Below, piece after piece: positions 14,810 through 21,084 of a stretch of DNA of 25,306 nucleotides. How positions within the stretch are numbered: the first letter of the stretch is position 1; each line of letters starts with the position of its first letter. Under the pieces are notes generated by a model. The model was not told where the DNA came from. It saw only the letters and a program-made list of their open reading frames with translations, and made no database searches. The position numbers and the translations under genes are program-made. This stretch comes from Thermoplasmata archaeon (GTDB lineage Archaea; Thermoplasmatota; Thermoplasmata; Lutacidiplasmatales; UBA184): positions 1 through 25,306 of the forward strand of contig JASHTI010000026.1 of the NCBI GenBank assembly GCA_030040625.1, read 5' to 3'.

Positions 14810-15274
14810 TCAGTCGATCCGCAGGAACGACCGCATCGTGCCGTGGTACGTTCCGCAGAATTCCGTGCACTGGATCAGGTACAGCGTGCCGACGGACGCG
14901 CTCGAGGGGATCCGGGCATCGATCCGGTTCATCCGGCCCGGGATGGCGTCCAGCCGGATCCCGAGCTGGGGGATGTTGAAGGAGTGGATCACGTCGCCCG
15001 AGGTGATGTTCAACTGGATGATCCAGCCGGGTTGACCCCATAACTCCCCTCCGCTGACGCTGTTCGTCTGGGCGTTGTACGTCGAGTTGAAGCAGGTGTG
15101 GTTCACCGGGTAACAGAACTCCCAGTACCACTGATGGCCGAAGACGTTCACGTACTCGTTCGGGTCCGGAACGAGCGCGTCGACGTGGTAGAGCAGGATC
15201 GTTGAGTAGACCGCGACGCCGGCGAGAAGCCCGACGACCGCCAGGGTCCAGGCGATCTCCAGCCGCTCAACCAT
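14810..15274 (-). CDS. coxB: Cytochrome c oxidase subunit II, CuA domain with one membrane helix
   Basis: Subunit II receives electrons at the dinuclear CuA centre. All ligands are present: H97 in IHSFN, then C136, E138, C140, H144 and M147 in CTEFCGTYHGTM. The aromatic block GHQWYWEF (46-53) is the electron-entry region. Only one membrane helix is visible, at about 9-29, whereas standard subunit II has two; the 154-aa length is short. The upstream mini-gene on the same strand encodes one helix ending in YAVVKFRDPKTRG and overlaps this gene by 8 bp, so it may supply the missing first helix. Single-helix subunit II is known from ba3-type oxidases. Subunit I is about 8 kb away on the other strand. 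Confidence 0.93.
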   Translation of the reverse strand: MVERLEIAWTLAVVGLLAGVAVYSTILLYHVDALVPDPNEYVNVFGHQWYWEFCYPVNHTCFNSTYNAQTNSVSGGELWGQPGWIIQLNITSGDVIHSFNIPQLGIRLDAIPGRMNRIDARIPSSASVGTLYLIQCTEFCGTYHGTMRSFLRID

Positions 15275-15488
15275 ACCGGCGTCCCCGCGTCTTCGGGTCG
15301 CGGAACTTGACCACCGCGTAGACGAGGAAGGCGAAGGTGACCAGCGCGCCCGCGACGCTGATCGCGACCATCACCCAGACGAGCGGGGTGGTCTGCTCGA
15401 GGTTGCTCTCGGTCGCCGGCAGGCGCCGGAGGATCGTCGCGGCGGCGGAGACGAGGGATCGGGCGGCGAGCGCGCCGGCCGTCTGCAC
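15267..15488 (-). CDS. One-helix membrane mini-protein, possible split first helix of subunit II
   Basis: A 73-aa product from GTG 15488. Residues 1-35 are Ala-rich and helical. One strong membrane helix (VWVMVAISVAGALVTFAFLV) is followed by YAVVKFRDPKTRG, a hydrophobic-then-basic ending like that of helix 1 in cytochrome oxidase subunit II. The stop overlaps the coxB ATG by 8 bp, so translation is probably coupled. A minus-strand box reading GATAAGAA is centred 27 bp upstream of the GTG, which supports this start. Either it is the first helix of subunit II as a separate chain, or an oxidase accessory peptide comparable to subunit IIa of ba3 oxidase; sequence alone cannot decide. Confidence 0.7.
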   Translation of the reverse strand: MQTAGALAARSLVSAAATILRRLPATESNLEQTTPLVWVMVAISVAGALVTFAFLVYAVVKFRDPKTRGRRYG

Positions 15489-15510
15489 GCCGGCACTGGG
15501 CGGCCCCGGC

Positions 15511-15518
15511 TTCTTATC
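15511..15518 (-). promoter_or_regulatory. TATA-like box for the mini-gene/coxB pair
   Basis: GATAAGAA on the minus strand, centred 27 bp upstream of the GTG at 15488, consistent with a leaderless transcript. It lies in the 153-bp divergent gap shared with the second cupredoxin gene. Confidence 0.5.
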
Positions 15519-15594
15519 GCCGCCGTTCGTACCGCAGACCACCCGGCCGTCGGCCGCTCCGTCCCGGCCTGGACCCGGGTTCGTACAGAGGGGC

Positions 15595-15600
15595 TTTGAA
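15595..15600 (+). promoter_or_regulatory. Weak TATA-like box for the single cupredoxin
   Basis: TTTGAA, about 44 bp before ATG 15642 and the most AT-rich patch in the gap facing this gene. Confidence 0.3.
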
Positions 15601-15641
15601 TCGACCGCTGGCTGACGACCGCCGGCGGTCACGGACGGATC

Positions 15642-16352
15642 ATGGTGAACCGACAGCAGGGCCACCGGGCCCTCGCAGTGGCCGTCGCCGTGGCGCTGGT
15701 CACCGGCGGCGCCGTGGCGATCCTCACCGGGAGGATCGCGCTCGCGAGCTCGAACCCGTGCACACCGGGGACGACGGTCTACGAGACCGCGGCGAGCGGC
15801 TTCACCTTCGTCTGCCGGGGCTACTCGGACGAACCGCTCGACACCCCGCTCACGGTCTCGTTCTTCGACTCGGACTCGGTCACGCACACCTTCACGATCA
15901 TCAACCGCTCCAACGTGAGCATCCCCGATCCGTCGAGCCAGTCGACCGGCCATCTGGGCAGCCTTGTCAAGACGTACGGCACGCTGGTCAACGTCACCGC
16001 CACCCAGGGGGTCACCGTCACCGCGTCCCTCGCGAAGATCACGAAGGCCGGCTGGTACGAGTTCGTCTGCATGGAGCCGGATCACTTCCAGGAGGGCATG
16101 TGGGGGTTCATCGCCTTCGGCGTGGACCTGCCGGCCAACATCTCCTTCGCCTCGGGCGCCCCCGGCCCGGGGATCGCGGTCTTCATCATCATCGGCACGG
16201 TCGTTTCGCTGACGGTCCTCGCGATCGTGCTCGGTTTCGTCGTCGGCAAGCGCCAGGGGGCCGAGCACGAGATGCCCCCGGAACGGCTCGGCTATCCGGA
16301 GCCGTCGGAGCCGCCGGCCGCGGCGCCGCTGCCGCCGAAATCCCCGCGCTGA
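15642..16352 (+). CDS. Membrane-anchored single cupredoxin
   Basis: A 236-aa blue-copper protein. It has a signal-anchor at about 10-31, a cupredoxin domain, a C-terminal membrane helix at about 180-205 and a Pro-rich cytosolic-looking tail. Copper ligands are H82 in THTFTI and C143-x4-H148-x4-M153 in CMEPDHFQEGM, a complete type 1 set and the same layout as domain 2 of the tandem cupredoxin. Two extra cysteines, in SSNPCTPG and FVCRGY, may form a disulfide at the start of the domain. It is divergent from the coxB pair and shares its regulatory gap, which suggests joint control. The likely role is electron transfer from the Rieske/cytochrome b complex to CuA. Confidence 0.87.
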   Translation: MVNRQQGHRALAVAVAVALVTGGAVAILTGRIALASSNPCTPGTTVYETAASGFTFVCRGYSDEPLDTPLTVSFFDSDSVTHTFTIINRSNVSIPDPSSQSTGHLGSLVKTYGTLVNVTATQGVTVTASLAKITKAGWYEFVCMEPDHFQEGMWGFIAFGVDLPANISFASGAPGPGIAVFIIIGTVVSLTVLAIVLGFVVGKRQGAEHEMPPERLGYPEPSEPPAAAPLPPKSPR

Positions 16353-16408
16353 CGGCCGGACGGGGCCGGCGCCGGCCCGCGCAAGGCTCAAGAGGGAGGA
16401 GTCGTCTA

Positions 16409-16430
16409 ACCTACGTAGGCCGTAGTAGGT
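16409..16430. promoter_or_regulatory. Putative operator: dyad upstream of the AbrB-PhoU gene
   Basis: ACCTAC at 16409-16414 and GTAGGT at 16425-16430 form an inverted repeat with a 10-bp spacer, and CCTACGTAGG inside it (16410-16419) is itself a perfect palindrome. The dyad lies 14-35 bp upstream of ATG 16444, where the basal promoter of a leaderless gene should be. A regulator bound here would probably block transcription; autoregulation by the AbrB-domain product is the simplest guess. Confidence 0.5.
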
Positions 16431-16443
16431 CAGGCGGAGATCG

Positions 16444-17487
16444 ATGGCGTGGGCAACCCCGAATCGCGAGCGTCGTGTGCTGAAAGCGGGTCACTCGTCG
16501 ATCGCGGTGACCCTTCCGAAGCCCTGGGCGGAGGCGATGAACCTCCGGCCGGGGGACCTCGTCGTCTTCGACCAGAACGATGACGGGGCCCTCTACCTCA
16601 AGCCCGCGCCCACCCCCGGCACCTCCGGGGCGGCGGCCCCGTACCTCGTCCAGGCGCCCTCCTTCGACACCGAGGGGGTCCTCGAACGACTGATCGTCGG
16701 CGCCTACCGTGCCGGCCACGACGCGATCGAGATCCGGACGAGCGTCGCCCTCGGCCCCGAGCGTGTCGAGGAGGTCGTCGAGGCGGCCCGCGGGCTCCTC
16801 GGGGTCTCGGTCGTCGCGCAGGAGCCGAACCGCGTCGTCCTCCAGAACTTCATCGACCCGTCCAAGTACGGCCTGCCGCAGTTGGTCGCCCGGATGAAGA
16901 TGATCCTCGTCGCGTTCCTCGAGGAGATGGAGGAGGTCGTGCGACGCCGCGGCCGCAGCCGGCGCGGGACGAACCTCGAGGAGGAGTCCAAGAAGGTCCT
17001 CTCGCTCCTGGTCCGCCAGCTGTTCCTCGCGAGCCGCGACTGGTCGCTGGCCCGACGGATCGGCAGCCCGGACCCGCGGCAGCTGCTCGAGTGGCGGGTC
17101 GTCGTCCATGCCCTGGAGGAGCTTGCCTCCTGCTACGCCGAGGCGCTGACCCTCCTGAACAACGAGGCCGACAAGCTTGGGGCCGAGACGGCCGCCCCGT
17201 TCGCGAGCCGTCTCCCGGAGCTCAAGGGCCGGCTGAAGGACGTCGTCGACGCGCTCATGCACCGGTCGCTGGAGCGGGCGTGCGAGGTCTATCAGGGGGG
17301 ACCTTCGACGCTCCGCGGGCCCGCCGGTCCGCGCCGCTCCCTGGTACCGGCCCGAGGGCCGGTCTCCGTGCGGCTCGCCGGCCACCTGCTGGAGCGCAGC
17401 GGGGTCTGCGTCGACCTGCTCGCCGAGCTCGCCATCGATCGGGCGGTCGCCGCCGGCAACGAGACGGTCCTCATCCAGGCGGCCTAG
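16444..17487 (+). CDS. phoU: Phosphate uptake regulator: SpoVT/AbrB domain plus PhoU domain
   Basis: Archaeal PhoU-type regulator. Residues 8-54 form a SpoVT-AbrB DNA-binding swapped-hairpin (RRVLKAGHSSIAVTLPKPW, then LRPGDLVVF). The remaining about 290 residues are mostly helical and fit a PhoU three-helix-bundle region, with EMEEVVRRRGRS and VVVHALEELASCYAEAL as typical helices. At 347 aa the length fits this archaeal fusion family. In the family, PhoU domains bind metal clusters and restrain phosphate uptake, and the AbrB part binds DNA. A dyad sits just upstream of its ATG. No phosphate transporter genes are adjacent here, so it may act elsewhere. Its 3' end overlaps the convergent nucleotidyltransferase by 17 bp. 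Confidence 0.87.
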   Translation: MAWATPNRERRVLKAGHSSIAVTLPKPWAEAMNLRPGDLVVFDQNDDGALYLKPAPTPGTSGAAAPYLVQAPSFDTEGVLERLIVGAYRAGHDAIEIRTSVALGPERVEEVVEAARGLLGVSVVAQEPNRVVLQNFIDPSKYGLPQLVARMKMILVAFLEEMEEVVRRRGRSRRGTNLEEESKKVLSLLVRQLFLASRDWSLARRIGSPDPRQLLEWRVVVHALEELASCYAEALTLLNNEADKLGAETAAPFASRLPELKGRLKDVVDALMHRSLERACEVYQGGPSTLRGPAGPRRSLVPARGPVSVRLAGHLLERSGVCVDLLAELAIDRAVAAGNETVLIQAA

Positions 17488-18289
17488 CCGGTCGCCGCCC
17501 GAGGCGGGCCCCGGAGACCGCGCAGGCGTTCTCGGCGATTGCCCTCGTCTCCGCCCCCAGCGCCTCCCCGAGCTCGCGTACGGTCTCCGCGTACAGCTGG
17601 AGCGCGGCGCGGCAGCTCCGTTCGAAGGAAACGCCCCGCAGCCCGAGCGCCGCCCGCTGCGCGACCGCCCACCGGCCCCCGACCGTTCGAGCGATCCGTT
17701 CCCAGAACTCGTTCTCGGAACCCCAGAACCGCCGTCGGTGGATTGCCATCACGAACCCGAGGTTCTCGGCGAGGAGGTTCCGCTGGACCGCCGCCGTGGC
17801 CCGCTCGCCGGTGGCGAGCGCGCGGACCAGCTTCGTCGACTCCTCGGCCCAGGCGGCGACCTGACGATCGATCCAGACGCGGTGCGCCGCGGCGTGCGCC
17901 GCCCATCGGAATCTCCGGGCGTAATCCTGGAGCGCCGCGGCACGTCGCCGGGGGTCGAAAAGGATGATCGCCTCGCGCCAGGCGGGAACGCTGCCTCCGA
18001 CGCTCGGCGCCTCGCGCAGCCGTCTCCGCTCCGCGCCGTAGGAGGTGCGGTGAATGTTCACGAGGAACGGCGGTCGCCATCGCGCGACCGGCGAACGATC
18101 GCGGCCGATCGTCCAGAGGTCCACGTCCGAGGCCCGGCGCGCGTCGCCCCGCGCCCAACTCCCGGCGAGAACCACCGCCGTCGCGCCCGCCCGGGCCAGC
18201 TCGCGGGCGGCCGCCTCCGCGACGCTCCGTGCGTTCCGCCGATCCGCTTCGCCGGCCGCGGGATTCCGTCGGCTCCACTCGTTCGACAT
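17471..18289 (-). CDS. Nucleotidyltransferase-fold protein (MNT type) with helical C-terminal domain
   Basis: Residues about 20-70 carry the minimal nucleotidyltransferase signature VVLAGSWARGDARRASDVDLW: a GS motif followed at the expected distance by a D-x-D pair, the metal-binding site of Pol beta-like transferases. Residues about 110-270 are mostly helical and Arg/Ala-rich, with no family I can name. ATG 18289 gives 272 aa; in-frame GTG codons at 18319, 18325 and 18418 are alternatives, and a possible promoter near 18376 would also allow the first two. It could modify an RNA, a protein or a small molecule. It is divergent from the Tat/respiratory cluster and convergent with phoU, so it is probably transcribed alone. 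Confidence 0.75.
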   Translation of the reverse strand: MSNEWSRRNPAAGEADRRNARSVAEAAARELARAGATAVVLAGSWARGDARRASDVDLWTIGRDRSPVARWRPPFLVNIHRTSYGAERRRLREAPSVGGSVPAWREAIILFDPRRRAAALQDYARRFRWAAHAAAHRVWIDRQVAAWAEESTKLVRALATGERATAAVQRNLLAENLGFVMAIHRRRFWGSENEFWERIARTVGGRWAVAQRAALGLRGVSFERSCRAALQLYAETVRELGEALGAETRAIAENACAVSGARLGRRPARPPG

Positions 18290-18372
18290 CGCAGTCCGCG
18301 GCGAGTCCTGCCTTCCCACCAGCACGGGGCCGACGCCGAAATCGTTGCCGCGCCGTGGCGGCGACGGTCCGG

Positions 18373-18380
18373 CTTTATCC
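18373..18380 (-). promoter_or_regulatory. Putative TATA-like box for the nucleotidyltransferase gene
   Basis: GGATAAAG on the minus strand, about 87 bp upstream of ATG 18289 and 50 bp upstream of the in-frame GTG codons near 18320. It is the only AT-rich patch in the region facing this gene. Confidence 0.35.
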
Positions 18381-18428
18381 CCGTCCGGTCCGGACCACAC
18401 GCATCGGTCGGGTCTCACGGTACGAACG

Positions 18429-18436
18429 CCATATCG
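18429..18436 (+). promoter_or_regulatory. TATA-like box CCATATCG for tatA
   Basis: Contains an ATATC core and is centred about 36 bp before the tatA ATG. It is probably the promoter of the Tat gene and possibly of the whole cluster to ctaA. Confidence 0.45.
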
Positions 18437-18468
18437 TTCGACCCTCGGTGCTCGCCCCGAGGACGGCG

Positions 18469-18672
18469 ATGTTCGACTCTGTGGACGACTGGCTCATCAT
18501 CGCGGTCGTGGCGGGGATTCTGTTCTACGGCTCGAGCAAGATTCCCCAGCTCGCCCGCAGCCTGGGCCGGTCCGTCGGCGAGTTCAAGCGGGGACGGATC
18601 GAGGTCGAGCGTGAGCTGAAGGCGGAGCAGGCGGCGAACGCCGCGGCGCCCCCGCCGGGCCCGGCCCACTAG
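18469..18672 (+). CDS. tatA: Twin-arginine translocase subunit TatA
   Basis: TatA oligomers help form the passage through which folded proteins cross the membrane. This 67-aa protein has the standard plan: a short N-terminal membrane helix (WLIIAVVAGILFYG), a hinge and amphipathic helix KIPQLARSLGRSVGEFKRG, then a charged and Pro/Ala-rich tail. The ATG is fixed by the position of the membrane helix and a TATA-like box about 36 bp upstream. tatC follows after 107 bp, in which I saw no gene, so tatC might also have its own promoter. Confidence 0.92.
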   Translation: MFDSVDDWLIIAVVAGILFYGSSKIPQLARSLGRSVGEFKRGRIEVERELKAEQAANAAAPPPGPAH

Positions 18673-18779
18673 CGCGGGCGCCGGGATCGCGTCCGATGCA
18701 CCCGCCGACCGCCGACCGGGACCATCACCGGCCGAGGGGCCGCTCCGCACGACGGTGAGCGAGCCGGAGGACCGAGGCG

Positions 18780-19613
18780 ATGGGGGACCTCCAGCGGATC
18801 CTCGCCATCGTTCAGGAGGCGCAGCGGCGTCTGATCCGCATCGGGGTCGTCCTCGCCGCGATCTTTGGCTTCACGCTCCTCGTCAAACTGGTGCCGTTCC
18901 GGCTGGAGCTGTTCGGGCGCTCGATCCCGTTCGCCTACCCGTGGCCGAGCCCGTTCGAGAACATCACCGCGCAGGTCTTCCGCGCGATGGCCCACTTCCT
19001 GCTGCCCTCCAACGTCACGCTCCTCAACGTCGGGGTCGCGGACTCCATCGTCGCCCAGATGGAGATCGGCCTGCTCCTCACGCTGGTCGTCGGGATGCCC
19101 TGGATCGTCCACGAGGTCGGGGCGTTCCTGATGCCCGCGTTCCGGACCAACGAGCGGGCGCTGCTGCGCACCGTCGGGATACCCGCGAGCATCCTCTTCG
19201 CGATCGGCTTCGCGGCCGGCCTCTTCGTCCTCACCCCGTTCACCTACCGGCTGCTGTTCGAGTACGTGGCGGGGATGGGGCTCGCCCCCGTCCTCGGGGT
19301 CCAGTCGTTCGTCACGTTCACGCTGCTCTACTCGCTCGCCTTCGGGGTCGTCTTCGAGCTGCCGGTCTTCCTCTACGCGCTGACGCGCCTGGGCGTCGTT
19401 CGCGCCTCGGCGTGGCGGCGCCACTGGCGCGGAGCCGTGCTCGGAGCGTTCGTCTTCGGGATGATCGTCACGCCGGACAACTCCGGCATCACGATGACGC
19501 TGATCGCGCTGCCGATGATCGCGCTGTACCTCGGCGGCGCCTACTTCGCGGGCCGCTGGGAGCGCCGTCGCGACGACGCGGGGCCCCCTCGGCTCGCCGC
19601 GGCGGGAGGCTAG
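18780..19613 (+). CDS. tatC: Twin-arginine translocase receptor subunit TatC
   Basis: TatC recognises twin-arginine signal peptides. The 277-aa protein has six membrane helices and the family marks: AFLMPAFRTNERALLR after helix 2, with the Glu that in Escherichia coli contacts the signal peptide; FGVVFELPVFLYAL in helix 4, with the buried Glu; and TPDNSGITMTLIALPM before helix 6. The loop between helices 1 and 2 is long, about 55 residues including an amphipathic part. An SD-like GGAGG lies upstream of ATG 18780. A TatA-like gene follows after 4 bp. The Rieske protein encoded three genes on is the obvious local substrate. Confidence 0.93.
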   Translation: MGDLQRILAIVQEAQRRLIRIGVVLAAIFGFTLLVKLVPFRLELFGRSIPFAYPWPSPFENITAQVFRAMAHFLLPSNVTLLNVGVADSIVAQMEIGLLLTLVVGMPWIVHEVGAFLMPAFRTNERALLRTVGIPASILFAIGFAAGLFVLTPFTYRLLFEYVAGMGLAPVLGVQSFVTFTLLYSLAFGVVFELPVFLYALTRLGVVRASAWRRHWRGAVLGAFVFGMIVTPDNSGITMTLIALPMIALYLGGAYFAGRWERRRDDAGPPRLAAAGG

Positions 19614-19617
19614 GCTA

Positions 19618-20016
19618 GTGGCGCTCTTCTCGGACATGGACTGGATCATCATCCTGGGGTTGGGCGCCTTCCTGCTCCTCGGCCACGACAGCGCCGGCAC
19701 GGTCCGCCAGTTCGGCCGCTGGTACGGCCGCGCGATGCGTCTCAAGCAGGAGCTCGTCAGCGAGGTGGCCCGCGCCGCCGACCTGCCGATCGCGCCGGGG
19801 GGCAACACGTCGTCGCTGCGGGCCGCGCTGCTCGGCGTCGATGCGGCCGCTCTCGCCCGGCCCGGGATACCGGCGGCGGTGCGCGTCGCGCCGGGACCGC
19901 CGGTGCCCCCGGAGCCGCTGGGACCGATGCCGTTGCCCTGGACGGGCGGCTCGCCGGTCACCAGCTGGTCGGCGACGTTCTTCGGGGACGGGACGGACGG
20001 GAGGCTCGGCCGGTGA
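19618..20016 (+). CDS. Second TatA/TatB-like protein with long Pro/Ala tail
   Basis: A 132-aa protein from GTG 19618, 4 bp after tatC. Residues 8-22 are a short membrane helix (WIIILGLGAFLLLG). An amphipathic basic helix follows (TVRQFGRWYGRAMRLKQEL), in the TatA/TatB arrangement, although the usual FGxxKLPE hinge reads GHDSAG. The remaining about 80 residues are rich in Pro, Ala and Gly and probably disordered. Position directly after tatC and the helix-hinge-helix plan support a Tat role, perhaps TatB-like. The sequence similarity is weak, so this is a structural call. It overlaps the next small gene by GTGA. Confidence 0.65.
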   Translation: MALFSDMDWIIILGLGAFLLLGHDSAGTVRQFGRWYGRAMRLKQELVSEVARAADLPIAPGGNTSSLRAALLGVDAAALARPGIPAAVRVAPGPPVPPEPLGPMPLPWTGGSPVTSWSATFFGDGTDGRLGR

Positions 20017-20201
20017 GCGTGCTGAGCCCGGAGCAGATCGTCGAGCTGACGGAGGTGCTCGTCGTCGTGATGGGGGTCGCCATCATCTGGGCCGTCTACC
20101 ACGGCAGCGACCGCGCCGAGCTCCCCGGCGATGCGACCGTCCCGCCGCCCGGCGAGGTCGACGATGCGGGGCCCGACACCTCGGGCCGGAGCCTCACGTG
20201 A
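20013..20201 (+). CDS. Small one-helix membrane protein of unknown function (62 aa)
   Basis: No family recognised. A short amphipathic N-terminus is followed by one membrane helix (LTEVLVVVMGVAIIWAVYHG) and an acidic, Pro-rich soluble tail of about 30 residues. GTG 20013 overlaps the preceding stop and its own stop overlaps the Rieske GTG, so it lies inside a translationally coupled Tat-Rieske run. It may be an accessory subunit of the Rieske/cytochrome b complex or a Tat helper. The tight coupling is the main evidence that it is real. Confidence 0.62.
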   Translation: MSVLSPEQIVELTEVLVVVMGVAIIWAVYHGSDRAELPGDATVPPPGEVDDAGPDTSGRSLT

Positions 20202-21073
20202 ACGCCCCTCCCGCGTGTCCGTCCTCCTGCCCTTGGCTCGCCGGGCCGGAGCTCGGTCACCCGTTCGACTTCCCGGTCGGCCAGGTGCGCCGCGTCGCGC
20301 CGGCGAACGGCGAGGTCGATGAGACGAAACGCAACCTGCTGAAGCTGGCGGCCGTCGCGGGCGTCCTCGGCGTCGGCGTCGGCGGGGCCGTGGGCGGGGC
20401 GCTGAAGTACGTTCAGCCGCCGATGATCGGGATCGCCGCCTACCCGAAGACGCAGCTGATCGACGTCGACGGCAAGCCGCTGACCGTCACGCGCGTCGCC
20501 AACGAGTACAGCTCGGGCCTGGACGCGGGCGCCGGCGCGAAGGACCTGTACATCTTCAACTACCCGCTCCGGAACGAGCCGAACTTCCTCCTCAACCTCT
20601 ACCCTTCCGCCAGCAATGTCCCGGGCGGCGTCGGGGGTTCGGTCCCGCCCGCCAAAGGGGCCCAGTACGGCGTCGACAACTCGATCGTCGCCTACAGCGC
20701 GATCTGTCAGCACCTCGGTTGCCCGGCGCCGGCGATCTCCTACTACCCGCCGGGGACCTGCACGAACAAGTCGTTCAGCACCAAGGCGTTCCCGAACGGG
20801 GCCCTCACCTTCTACATCCACTGCTCCTGCCACGGCTCGACCTACGACGTCACGAACGGCGCCGCGAACCTGACCGGCCCCGCGGTCCTGCCGCTCCCCC
20901 AGGTGATCCTGGAGGTCGAGCCGGACGGGACGATCTACGCGAACGGCATGACGCCGTCCAGCCCGCCGGTCAACGGGCATCTCAACACGCTCACCGGCGA
21001 CTACGGGGTCGGCGACTCAAGCCAGCTCGCGCCGGAGACACCGGTCTACCTCTGCAGCTTCCCGAGCTCGTAG
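20198..21073 (+). CDS. Rieske [2Fe-2S] protein of a quinol-oxidising cytochrome bc-type complex
   Basis: Carries electrons from quinol at the cytochrome b Qo site to the next carrier. Cluster boxes are C170-x-H172-x2-C175 (CQHLGC) and C209-x-C211-H212 (CSCHGS); C170, H172, C209 and H212 bind the cluster and C175/C211 should form the disulfide. The spacer between the boxes is 33 residues, with an extra Cys in GTCTNKS, longer than the roughly 14 of the mitochondrial protein. The N-terminus is a 43-residue soluble part with CPSSC, then KRNLLKLAAVAGV, a Tat-like signal with Lys-Arg instead of Arg-Arg, serving as membrane anchor. It is 291 aa from GTG 20198, coupled to the gene before it. Cytochrome b follows. 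Confidence 0.92.
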   Translation: MNAPPACPSSCPWLAGPELGHPFDFPVGQVRRVAPANGEVDETKRNLLKLAAVAGVLGVGVGGAVGGALKYVQPPMIGIAAYPKTQLIDVDGKPLTVTRVANEYSSGLDAGAGAKDLYIFNYPLRNEPNFLLNLYPSASNVPGGVGGSVPPAKGAQYGVDNSIVAYSAICQHLGCPAPAISYYPPGTCTNKSFSTKAFPNGALTFYIHCSCHGSTYDVTNGAANLTGPAVLPLPQVILEVEPDGTIYANGMTPSSPPVNGHLNTLTGDYGVGDSSQLAPETPVYLCSFPSS

Positions 21074-21080
21074 GAGGAGG
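21073..21080 (+). promoter_or_regulatory. Strong ribosome-binding site for cytochrome b
   Basis: GGAGGAGG, 4 bp before GTG 21085, a near-perfect Shine-Dalgarno match. It fixes the cytochrome b start among several in-frame choices and is the strongest such site I saw in the window. Confidence 0.7.
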
Positions 21081-21084
21081 GACG

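Noticed and set aside
14478..15043. Open frames on the plus strand across the coxB region
   Set aside because: The minus strand carries the complete CuA motif set; the plus-strand products have no coherent pattern.
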